Shown here in pieces: positions 1-5,973 of a DNA stretch of 7,549 nucleotides. Positions within the stretch are counted from its first letter, which is position 1, and every line of letters starts with the position of its first letter. The notes beneath the pieces were generated by a model, which was given only the letters and a program-made list of their open reading frames with translations, searched no databases and was not told the origin of the DNA. Source of the DNA: Citromicrobium sp. (lineage in GTDB: Bacteria > Pseudomonadota > Alphaproteobacteria > Sphingomonadales > Sphingomonadaceae); NCBI GenBank assembly GCA_003248395.1, contig QFNA01000093.1:1-7549 (forward strand), read 5' to 3'. The translations under genes and the position numbers were made by a program.

Positions 1-219
1 GATGGTGACCGTTTCGAAGCCCTTGTGCGGATGCTCGCCCACGCCGCGTGGATTGCCCGTGACCGGCTCGAAATTCCATGGTCCGGCATAGTCGAACAGC
101 AGGAACGGGCTGATCGCTTCGGTATCTCCGTGGTAACTGAACAGCGACCGGACCGGAAATCCGTCGCCAACCCAGTGACCGGCGTCGTTGCGGAGGATTT
201 TGTCGAGTGTCTTCATCAT
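1..219 (-). CDS. Pirin family protein, N-terminal part (runs off the left edge)
   Basis: The minus strand is open from ATG at 219 to the window edge, giving the first 73 residues. They read as a pirin N-terminus: a FPVRSLFSYHG segment, then SPFLLFDYAGPWNF, then GVGEHPHKGFETVTI. The HPH pair (H63 and H65) corresponds to the first two iron-ligand histidines of the pirin cupin fold; the remaining ligands lie outside the window. Pirins are cytoplasmic cupins, and some bacterial members have quercetin dioxygenase activity; which activity applies here cannot be told. Two ATGs stand in tandem (219 and 216). An AAAGG lies 4 bases before the first and 7 before the second, so 216 is an equally good or better start. 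The gene is divergent from an HxlR regulator, a common arrangement in which such a regulator controls the neighbouring redox or stress gene (inference). Confidence 0.88.
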   Translation of the reverse strand, partial: MMKTLDKILRNDAGHWVGDGFPVRSLFSYHGDTEAISPFLLFDYAGPWNFEPVTGNPRGVGEHPHKGFETVTI

Positions 220-263
220 CGTGCCTTTCGAGAGAAGGCAATGCGAGCCCGCTGTGCAGGCCA

Positions 264-292
264 TTGCCATCGTGTTGGTCACAACATATGTA
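264..292 (+). promoter_or_regulatory. Candidate sigma70-type promoter of the HxlR gene
   Basis: TTGCCA (264-269, five of six matches to the -35 consensus) and TATGTA (287-292, weak -10) are separated by exactly 17 bases. They lie 44 bases before the regulator's ATG. The -35 is convincing and the -10 is poor, so this is a candidate only. It overlaps the GTCAC/GTGAC inverted repeat, as expected if the regulator represses itself. Confidence 0.35.
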
Positions 293-301
293 GGCGGTGA
301 C
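278..301. promoter_or_regulatory. Inverted repeat GTCAC-N14-GTGAC, possible HxlR operator
   Basis: GTCAC at 278-282 and its reverse complement GTGAC at 297-301 lie 19 bases apart centre to centre, about two helical turns. The smaller palindrome ACATATGT (284-291) sits between them. The repeat lies in the only non-coding DNA between the divergent pirin and HxlR genes and overlaps the candidate -10. Dimeric winged-helix regulators of the HxlR type bind such dyads near their own promoter; that this is the site here is inference. Confidence 0.35.
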
Positions 302-336
302 AAGTGGGCAAGTACGGTCCTGAAGGATACTGAACA

Positions 337-726
337 ATGGACGGCATGGATGGAAGCACGCGGCGCCCGGACGAACCGTTCGGAACTACCGACGTGATGG
401 CGGAGCAGGCTGCGCATGGAGCGCATTGCCCAGCCGAACGGACGCTGGATTTTCTGGCCGGCAAATGGCGCCCCATGGTGATTTACTGGCTGCAGGACGG
501 CCCGTTGCGCTTCAACGAGCTGCAACGCAGGCTCGGCGCGATCACGCATCGGACCTTGTCGAAGACGCTCAAGGAAATGGAAGCCGACGGCCTCGTCCTG
601 CGCAAGGATTACGGCGAGATTCCGCCGCGTGTGGATTATTCGCTAAGCGACAAAGGCCACAGCCTGCAACCCGTGCTCAAGGCGATGGAAAACTGGGCGA
701 AGCAGCACGGCAGTCTCGGTCGATAG
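337..726 (+). CDS. HxlR-family winged helix-turn-helix transcriptional regulator
   Basis: The 129-residue product matches the HxlR/DUF24 family along its length. It has the N-terminal HCPAERTLDFLAGKW block (about residues 30-44), GPLRFNELQRRL (about 55-66), the recognition-helix region ITHRTLSKTLKEMEADGL, and the wing IPPRVDYSLSDKG. A C-terminal helix would form the dimer. C31 sits at the position of the conserved cysteine that senses oxidants or electrophiles in relatives such as YodB, HypR and QorR; thiol sensing here is inference. The start at 337 is supported by AGGA at 324-327, nine bases upstream. A leader of about 28 residues before the family core is longer than usual, so a later ATG (residue 21, M) is possible. 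It is divergent from the pirin gene and 96 bases upstream of the DUF5996 gene, which it might also affect. Confidence 0.93.
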   Translation: MDGMDGSTRRPDEPFGTTDVMAEQAAHGAHCPAERTLDFLAGKWRPMVIYWLQDGPLRFNELQRRLGAITHRTLSKTLKEMEADGLVLRKDYGEIPPRVDYSLSDKGHSLQPVLKAMENWAKQHGSLGR

Positions 727-822
727 CATAGCGGGGCGCGCGAAATTGCATTCGCAACAATTCCCGATGCGGATCGTTGATTGATCGCGTTCCCATGACG
801 TTTACCGAAAAGAGCCCACCGC

Positions 823-1761
823 ATGGCAAATCTGGACAGCTGGCCTGAAATTCCGTTCGACGCGTGGCAGGAAACCTGCGCTGCGCTCCATCTATATACG
901 CAGGTTGTTGGGAAATACCGGCTCGCGCAATCGCCGTGGATCAACCACTCATGGCACGCCACGCTTTATGTGACTGCCGATGGACTCACCACGGGGATGG
1001 TTCCGGATGGGCCCGGAATCACGGTATCTTTCGATCTGCGCAACGACTGTGTCATAGTCTCAACCGCCGAAGGCTCGTCCGCGCAATTCGCGCTCGAGCC
1101 GATGTCGGTCTCCCGGTTCGATCGCCAGTTCAGGGACGCAATCGAAGGGGTAGGGGGAACACCTGTCTACCACGGCCGCCCCAACGAATTGCCCGACGTC
1201 ATTCCGTTCGCGCAGGATACGGCAGAGCGACCGTGGGACAGCGACGCCATGCGGCGGTTCCATGCTGCGCTCGTCCGGATCGACGCCGTCTTCGCCGAAT
1301 TTCGCACCGCGTTTCTCGGCAAGGTGAGCAATGTTCACCTGTTCTGGGGGAGTTTCGACCTTGCGGTGACACGTTTTTCGGGTCGCAAAGCCCCGCCGCA
1401 CCCCGGTGGAATCCCCAATTTGCCCGACGCGATCACGCGCGAAGCCTATAGCCACGAGGTCAGTTCCGCCGGCTTCTGGCCGGGTGGCGGCGGGATCGAC
1501 GAACCGTGCTTCTATTCCTATGCCTATCCGGTTCCCGACGGCTTCGCCGATGCGAAAGTCTCGCCTGCTGCGGCGCGGTATCATGCCGACCTTGGGGAGT
1601 TCGTGCTGACCTATGACGAAGTCCGCCGATCCGCCGATCCGCGCGGCACGCTGCTGGAATTCCTGCAATCGACCTACGAAGCTGCCGCCTCGCTCGGCCA
1701 ATGGGACCGTGAAGCACTCGAATGCGAAATGGGTCGGCCGGGCATTCCCCGTCACATTTAG
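823..1761 (+). CDS. DUF5996 family protein, function unknown
   Basis: The 312-residue product is a full-length member of DUF5996, recognised from its order of motifs: a WPEIPFDAWQETCAALH start, GKYRLAQSPWINHSWH (31-45), LYVTADGLTT, NELPDVIPFAQDT, VHLFWGSFDLAVTRFSGR (171-188), APPHPGGIPNLPD, EAYSHEVSSAGFWPGGGG (208-224), and LLEFLQSTYEAAA (277-289). No signal peptide or membrane segment is visible, so it is probably cytosolic. H42, H45, H172, H193 and H211 fall in the most conserved blocks, which suggests a metal site or enzyme centre, but no reaction is established for the family. The start has a weak purine tract (AAAGAG, 808-813) nine bases upstream. The 96-base gap to the HxlR gene holds only short weak repeats (AATTG/CAATT at 744-762), so it could be co-transcribed with the regulator or have its own promoter. 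Confidence 0.92.
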   Translation: MANLDSWPEIPFDAWQETCAALHLYTQVVGKYRLAQSPWINHSWHATLYVTADGLTTGMVPDGPGITVSFDLRNDCVIVSTAEGSSAQFALEPMSVSRFDRQFRDAIEGVGGTPVYHGRPNELPDVIPFAQDTAERPWDSDAMRRFHAALVRIDAVFAEFRTAFLGKVSNVHLFWGSFDLAVTRFSGRKAPPHPGGIPNLPDAITREAYSHEVSSAGFWPGGGGIDEPCFYSYAYPVPDGFADAKVSPAAARYHADLGEFVLTYDEVRRSADPRGTLLEFLQSTYEAAASLGQWDREALECEMGRPGIPRHI

Positions 1762-1810
1762 CTGTCAGCAGACCCGGTGCACCCCGCATTACGACGGGAC
1801 CGTGACAGCT
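1760..1810. repeat. 8-base inverted repeat AGCTGTCA ... TGACAGCT
   Basis: AGCTGTCA at 1760-1767 and its exact reverse complement at 1803-1810 enclose 35 bases. The left arm begins inside the DUF5996 stop codon, and an 8-base palindrome GGTGCACC (1776-1783) lies within the loop. It could be a protein-bound dyad for the receptor-phytase operon or a weak transcription barrier after DUF5996. There is no clear T-run, so I do not call it a terminator. Confidence 0.4.
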
Positions 1811-1813
1811 TTC

Positions 1814-1842
1814 TGGCCAGATTCATGTAACCACAACATAAG
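1814..1842 (+). promoter_or_regulatory. Weak candidate promoter for the receptor-phytase operon
   Basis: TGGCCA (1814-1819, four of six at -35) and CATAAG (1837-1842, four of six at -10) are 17 bases apart, ending about 57 bases before the receptor ATG. The match is modest. Some promoter must lie in 1762-1899, because the operon follows a complete gene and a 138-base gap. Confidence 0.25.
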
Positions 1843-1874
1843 TGCAATGAAGCTGACCGACAGCGCTCCTACCC

Positions 1875-1894
1875 GCCCTCCCGAACAGGAGGGT
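1875..1894 (+). promoter_or_regulatory. Hairpin covering the receptor gene's ribosome binding site
   Basis: The receptor has an ideal Shine-Dalgarno sequence, AGGAGGG (1887-1893), six bases before ATG 1900; this fixes the start. Directly upstream, CCCTCC (1876-1881) is the exact complement of GGAGGG (1888-1893), with a six-base loop (CGAACA) and one further G-U pair (1875/1894). Five of the six core pairs are G-C. In the mRNA this stem would hide nearly the whole Shine-Dalgarno, suggesting control of translation. No alternative partner strand or known riboswitch fold is seen. Confidence 0.55.
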
Positions 1895-1899
1895 ATACC

Positions 1900-4737
1900 A
1901 TGCGTTTCAAGTCCAGGCTCTATGCCGGTGCAGCGATCGTCGCTGCCACAATCCCGTCTTCCGCACTTGCCGGGGAAATCATCGGATCGGTCAGCGATTC
2001 CAGCGACACCATCGCCCTGCGCGCGGCAGAGGTCCGCATCGTCGAGCTCGGGCGGATCACGTCTTCGAGCCGCGACGGTTCGTTTCTCTTCGCCGACGTC
2101 CCCGCAGGCACCTACACGATCGAAGTCCGGTATGTCGGCGCGGACACCGTCACCCGGACCGTTACGGTGCCGCGTGACGGCGTCGTCCGCAGCGACGTCG
2201 CGCTCGACGCCGGTGGCGACGGCACGATCCTCGTCGTCGGCCAGGCGGCCAACCTCGCCAGCGCGCTGTCGCGCAAGAAGGATGCCGACGGCGTCTCCGA
2301 CGTCCTGACCCGCGATGCCATCGGCCAGTTCCCCGACCAGAACGTCGCCGAAAGCCTGCGCCGCCTGCCCGGCGTCAATGTCCTGAACGATCAGGGCGAG
2401 GGGCGCTTCGTTTCGGTCCGCGGTCTCGATCCGGAGCTGGTCTCGACCTCGCTCAACGGCGTGCGCCTGCCCGCGCCTGAAAGCGATGTCCGCTCGGTCG
2501 CGCTCGATGTGATTTCGAGCGACATCATCGAATCGATCGAGGTGAAGAAATCGCTGACCCCCGATATGGATGCCGACACGATCGGCGCCTCGGTCGAGAT
2601 CGAAACCACCAGCGCATTCGATCGCAAGAAAGACCTCCTCTCGCTCAAGCTAGAAGGCAGCTACAACGAATACGCCGACGAACTGAGCCCCAAGGGCAGC
2701 GTCGACTTCGCCTATCGCGTAACTGACAATGTGGGCGTCTCGGGCGGCCTCAGCTATTACCGCCGCACATTCGAAACCGACAATATCGAGGCGGACGACT
2801 GGGTAGAAGCAGGTGACACGATCTTCCCCGCGACCGTGGAATATCGCGATTACGACGTGGAGCGCGAGCGGATCAGCGCCACGCTCGGCCTCGATTTCCG
2901 CGCCGGCGATGCGACCACGCTCTACATCAAGGGCATCTACAGCCAATTCGACGATCAGGAATATCGCCGTCGGACCACCTTCGACCTCGGCGATTTCGAG
3001 GATGACGGCCCGAGCACGGTCGATGGCACCAGCGTCACCTTCAGCGATGCGGATCAGGAATTCACGGTGGAGCGCGACATCAAGGACCGCTTCGAAACGC
3101 AGAAGATCCGTTCGATCAGCATTGGCGGCGAAAGTGACTGGGGCGACTGGTTCGCCGAATATTCGGGTAGCTGGGCCAAGTCGACCGAGCGCGAGGACGG
3201 CAGCATCGATCCGATCGGCTTCGATCGCGATTTCGATGACGAGGGTCTGACGATCGGCTTCGACTATTCCGACCCGCGGGTTCCGCTCTATTCGGTCATT
3301 TCCGATGCCGAAGACAGCTTCTTCGATGCCTCGACCTTCGGGTTGAACGACGTCGAGTTCGTCGCCCTGTCCGACGCGCAGGACGAGGAATATGCGGTAA
3401 ATCTCGATCTCGGCCGCCGTTTCACCGCGGAGAACGGGGAATTTACCGTGCAGGGCGGCGTCAAGTCGCGCTGGCGCGAGAAGACATACGACAAGAATGT
3501 TGCCTTCTACGAACATGACGAGTTCAATCTCGCCGACGCGCTCGGCCTCGATCAGACCTATCGCCTCGCCGACATTTCGCCGGTGGCCGATTACGAGGCG
3601 GGCTCGACCTACTTCTTCGACAATCTCGGTGAGTTCGAGCTTGCTGAATCCGACAGCATCTTCGATTCCGCAGCCGAGGATTACGCGGTCTCCGAAGACG
3701 TGCTCGCCGGCTATCTGCTCGGCCGGTGGGACAGCGCGACACTACGCGTGATCGGCGGCGTCCGTGTCGAGCGGACGAACAACGACATCGTGGGCAATCT
3801 CGTCGAGTTCCTCGAGGAAATCGAGGACGAGGATACCGAAGAGGTCATTCGCGAGGAGCAGGTGCTGATCACGCCGCGCAGCTTTGCGAAAGAATACACC
3901 GACTGGCTTCCCAGCCTCAATCTCCGCTTCCAGCCGCAGCCCGACGTCGTCCTGCGCCTCGCCGGCTATCGCAGCCTGGTGCGGCCCAAGCTGTCGAAGC
4001 TGGCGCCGCGTTTCATGATCGAGGACAATGACGAAGGCGAGCGCGAAGGCGAATTCGGCAATCCCGATCTCGACCCATACCGCGCGTGGAACTTCGATGC
4101 CTCTGCCGAATGGTACATGAGCAGCAACGGCGCGCTGACCGCTGCGGTGTTCTACAAGGACATCCAGGACTACATCGTCGACACGCTGCGCGAGGACGGC
4201 ACCTATAACGGCATCGCATTCGACGAGGCGGTGGTGCCGATCAATGGCGACAGCGCAGAAGTCTTCGGCGTAGAACTTGGCTTTGCCCAGGCCTTCACCA
4301 TGCTGCCCGCGCCGTTCGACGGGTTCGTGGTCAATGCCAATTACACTTATACCGATGCCACCGGCACGGTCTTCACCGATGGCGACATCGGCGATCCGCG
4401 TGAAATCCCGCTGCCGTCCACCAGCAAGCACACGGCCAACCTCTCGCTCGGCTACGACAAGGGTCCGTTCGACATCCGCCTGTCGGGCACTTATCGCGAC
4501 CGCTATCTCGATGAACTCGCAGACGAGGCGGAACTCGATCGCTATGTCGACGATCACTTCCAGCTCGACCTGTCGGCCAAGTTCAGCGTGACCGACAAGA
4601 TCCAGCTGTTCTACGAATGGATCAACATCAACAACGCGAAGTATTTCGCGTATAACACTCTCGGCAGCCGCCGGAATCTGTATCAATTCGAGGAATACAA
4701 CTGGACCATGAAAGGCGGCGTGAGGGTGACGTTCTGA
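1900..4737 (+). CDS. TonB-dependent outer-membrane receptor, probably for phytate or inositol phosphates
   Basis: This 945-residue protein is a complete TonB-dependent receptor of the long Xanthomonas/Caulobacter type. It has a signal peptide (residues 1-24, cleaved after SSALA), a carboxypeptidase-regulatory-like beta-sandwich domain (about 25-103, with GSFLFADVPAGTYTIEV), and a TonB-box-like TILVVGQ (109-115). The plug follows (about 125-240), with IGQFPDQNVAESLRRLPGV, RFVSVRGLDP and SLTPDMDADTIGASVEIET. The 22-strand-type barrel has the family GNPDLDPYRAWNFDASAEWY block and ends in a terminal phenylalanine (VRVTF), as outer-membrane proteins do. It would draw energy from TonB-ExbBD. The substrate is inferred from the phytase gene overlapping its stop by one base. 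The barrel is strongly acidic; residues 636-653 hold 11 Asp/Glu in 18. The start is set by AGGAGGG six bases upstream, within a hairpin. Confidence 0.95.
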   Translation: MRFKSRLYAGAAIVAATIPSSALAGEIIGSVSDSSDTIALRAAEVRIVELGRITSSSRDGSFLFADVPAGTYTIEVRYVGADTVTRTVTVPRDGVVRSDVALDAGGDGTILVVGQAANLASALSRKKDADGVSDVLTRDAIGQFPDQNVAESLRRLPGVNVLNDQGEGRFVSVRGLDPELVSTSLNGVRLPAPESDVRSVALDVISSDIIESIEVKKSLTPDMDADTIGASVEIETTSAFDRKKDLLSLKLEGSYNEYADELSPKGSVDFAYRVTDNVGVSGGLSYYRRTFETDNIEADDWVEAGDTIFPATVEYRDYDVERERISATLGLDFRAGDATTLYIKGIYSQFDDQEYRRRTTFDLGDFEDDGPSTVDGTSVTFSDADQEFTVERDIKDRFETQKIRSISIGGESDWGDWFAEYSGSWAKSTEREDGSIDPIGFDRDFDDEGLTIGFDYSDPRVPLYSVISDAEDSFFDASTFGLNDVEFVALSDAQDEEYAVNLDLGRRFTAENGEFTVQGGVKSRWREKTYDKNVAFYEHDEFNLADALGLDQTYRLADISPVADYEAGSTYFFDNLGEFELAESDSIFDSAAEDYAVSEDVLAGYLLGRWDSATLRVIGGVRVERTNNDIVGNLVEFLEEIEDEDTEEVIREEQVLITPRSFAKEYTDWLPSLNLRFQPQPDVVLRLAGYRSLVRPKLSKLAPRFMIEDNDEGEREGEFGNPDLDPYRAWNFDASAEWYMSSNGALTAAVFYKDIQDYIVDTLREDGTYNGIAFDEAVVPINGDSAEVFGVELGFAQAFTMLPAPFDGFVVNANYTYTDATGTVFTDGDIGDPREIPLPSTSKHTANLSLGYDKGPFDIRLSGTYRDRYLDELADEAELDRYVDDHFQLDLSAKFSVTDKIQLFYEWININNAKYFAYNTLGSRRNLYQFEEYNWTMKGGVRVTF

Positions 4738-5759
4738 TGCGCGGTGGATTTCACGTTTTCGCTCTCGCCAGCCTCGGGCTTTCCGCTGCCTGTGCGACCA
4801 TCCCCGCCATGGGCGATCCCGCCGTGGCCGTGCAGGCCGTGGTGGAGACCGAACCCGTTGGCACGGCCAATGAAGATGCGGCGGACGATCCGGCGATCTG
4901 GAACAATGCGGGCGATCCCGCTGCCAGCCTGATCGTTGCGACCGACAAGAAGGGCGGCCTTTACGTCTATGGACTCGACGGGCGAATCCGCAGTTTCCAT
5001 GCGCAACCCGGTCTGAACAATGTCGATCTGGTCGATATGGGGCCGGGCAACGTGGTGGTCTTCGCCAGCGACCGCAGCGATCTCGCCAATGCGAAAATCG
5101 CGCTGTTCCGGCTCGACACTGCCAGCGCGAAACTTGCACCACTCGGCACGATCGCATCGGGTTCGGGCGAGGCCTACGGCATCTGCGGCTATCGCCGCGC
5201 CGACGGGGCGCTGGTGGTCTTTACCGCGCCTAAGGAAGGCAATATCGGCGAATGGCAAGTCTCGCTGGACGGAGCGCCGTCGGCTACACGGCTGCGCGCG
5301 ATGCAGGTCCCCAGCCAGCCAGAAGGCTGCGCCGTCGATCCGCGTAACGGCACGCTCTACATCGGCGAGGAAGCCGGGGGGATCTGGCGTTTCGCACCGG
5401 GGCAGACCGATGGCGAACTCGCCGTGCGCGTCGACGGTCGCAAACTTGTCGCCGATCTGGAAGGCCTGGCGCTCGTACCCGAAGGCAGCGACGGCGGTTG
5501 GCTCTACGCGTCCAGCCAGGGCGACAACGCCTATATGCGCTTCCGCCTGCCCGATCTCGCCCCTGCCGGCCGCTTCCGCATTGCCGAAGGCACGCTTGGC
5601 AGTACTGAAGAGACCGACGGAATCGAAGCCATGCGCGGCGATTTCGGACCCGGTTTTCCGGGCGGCTTGTTCGTGGCGCAGGACGGTGTGAACGGCACCG
5701 CGGCGCAGAACTTCAAGATCGTTCCGCTCGGCACCATCGAATCCGCGCTCGAGAACTGA
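4737..5759 (+). CDS. Beta-propeller phytase (3-phytase), probable lipoprotein
   Basis: The 340-residue product matches Bacillus-type beta-propeller phytases throughout. These calcium-dependent enzymes remove phosphates from phytate (inositol hexakisphosphate). Expected active-site blocks are present: DDPAIW (50-55), TDKKGGLYVY (69-78), LNNVDL (93-98), ASDRSD (110-115), EAYG (145-148), PKEG (165-168), SQPEG (193-197), YIGEEAGGIWRF (208-219), DLEGL (240-244), SSQGD (259-263), EETDGIE (291-297), FVAQDG (312-317) and QNFKIVP (324-330). The calcium and phosphate ligands of the Bacillus enzyme thus seem kept. The N-terminus is a lipoprotein-like signal ending LSAAC (C19) with Ala at +2, which would favour the outer membrane; Ser at -3 makes the lipobox imperfect. 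ATG overlaps the receptor stop by one base (TGATG), with GAGGG (4722-4726) ten bases upstream, so translation is probably coupled. An intrinsic terminator follows 11 bases after the stop. Confidence 0.95.
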   Translation: MRGGFHVFALASLGLSAACATIPAMGDPAVAVQAVVETEPVGTANEDAADDPAIWNNAGDPAASLIVATDKKGGLYVYGLDGRIRSFHAQPGLNNVDLVDMGPGNVVVFASDRSDLANAKIALFRLDTASAKLAPLGTIASGSGEAYGICGYRRADGALVVFTAPKEGNIGEWQVSLDGAPSATRLRAMQVPSQPEGCAVDPRNGTLYIGEEAGGIWRFAPGQTDGELAVRVDGRKLVADLEGLALVPEGSDGGWLYASSQGDNAYMRFRLPDLAPAGRFRIAEGTLGSTEETDGIEAMRGDFGPGFPGGLFVAQDGVNGTAAQNFKIVPLGTIESALEN

Positions 5760-5770
5760 GCCTAATCACG

Positions 5771-5806
5771 GCGCGGGCGGAGCAGACCTGTTCCGCCCGT
5801 GCTTTT
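5771..5806 (+). terminator. Rho-independent terminator of the receptor-phytase operon
   Basis: An 11-pair stem (GCGCGGGCGGA at 5771-5781 with TCCGCCCGTGC at 5792-5802; one G-U pair, otherwise Watson-Crick) has a 10-base loop and is followed at once by TTTT (5803-5806). It begins 11 bases after the phytase stop. This marks the operon end and separates the following secreted protein gene. Confidence 0.85.
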
Positions 5807-5868
5807 CCGCGCGTCACCTTCGCATTTCGTGACAAGCCGCGGTTTTGGATGCAAACCTCGTCGATAGC

Positions 5869-5888
5869 GAAAGAGATATATCACTTTC
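5869..5888. promoter_or_regulatory. 20-base near-perfect palindrome, candidate operator
   Basis: The dyad reads GAAAG-A-GATATATC-A-CTTTC: nine of ten symmetric pairs match, the only mismatch being A/A at 5874/5883. It is AT-rich in a GC-rich setting and lies 85 bases upstream of the secreted protein's preferred start. The symmetry suits a dimeric DNA-binding protein. No convincing -35/-10 pair could be placed around it, and no regulator gene adjoins it, so its protein partner is unknown. Confidence 0.5.
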
Positions 5889-5973
5889 TTTTGTCGAACG
5901 AACCGTCTCGCTTTCGCAATGCTGACAGGCGTGTTCAGCGTGCACTTCGGGCGAGGGCCTTAGGACGATGTGC

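Noticed and set aside
25..300. 91-codon plus-strand open frame at the left edge
   Set aside because: It is antisense to the pirin coding sequence, whose motifs are unmistakable.
1791..1808. Pho box as a confident feature
   Set aside because: Only 11 of 14 positions match, the orientation is opposite to the operon and the distance to the candidate -10 is wrong, so it is kept only as a finding.
2650..3516. 288-codon minus-strand open frame inside the receptor gene
   Set aside because: It is fully antisense to conserved barrel sequence, with a repetitive Ala/Glu/Ile/Val composition mirroring the sense codons; no family match was recognised.
3742..5157. Long 471-codon open frame on the minus strand
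   Set aside because: It lies antisense to the receptor and phytase, both strongly supported by motifs. Its product is Arg-rich and low in recognisable motifs, as expected for a shadow frame in GC-rich DNA.
5829..5836. GTGACAAG shared with 297-304, and a GTCAC-N11-GTGAC pair at 5813-5833 like that of the HxlR region
   Set aside because: An 8-base match and short arms with different spacing (16 against 19 bases between centres) are within chance for a window of this size.
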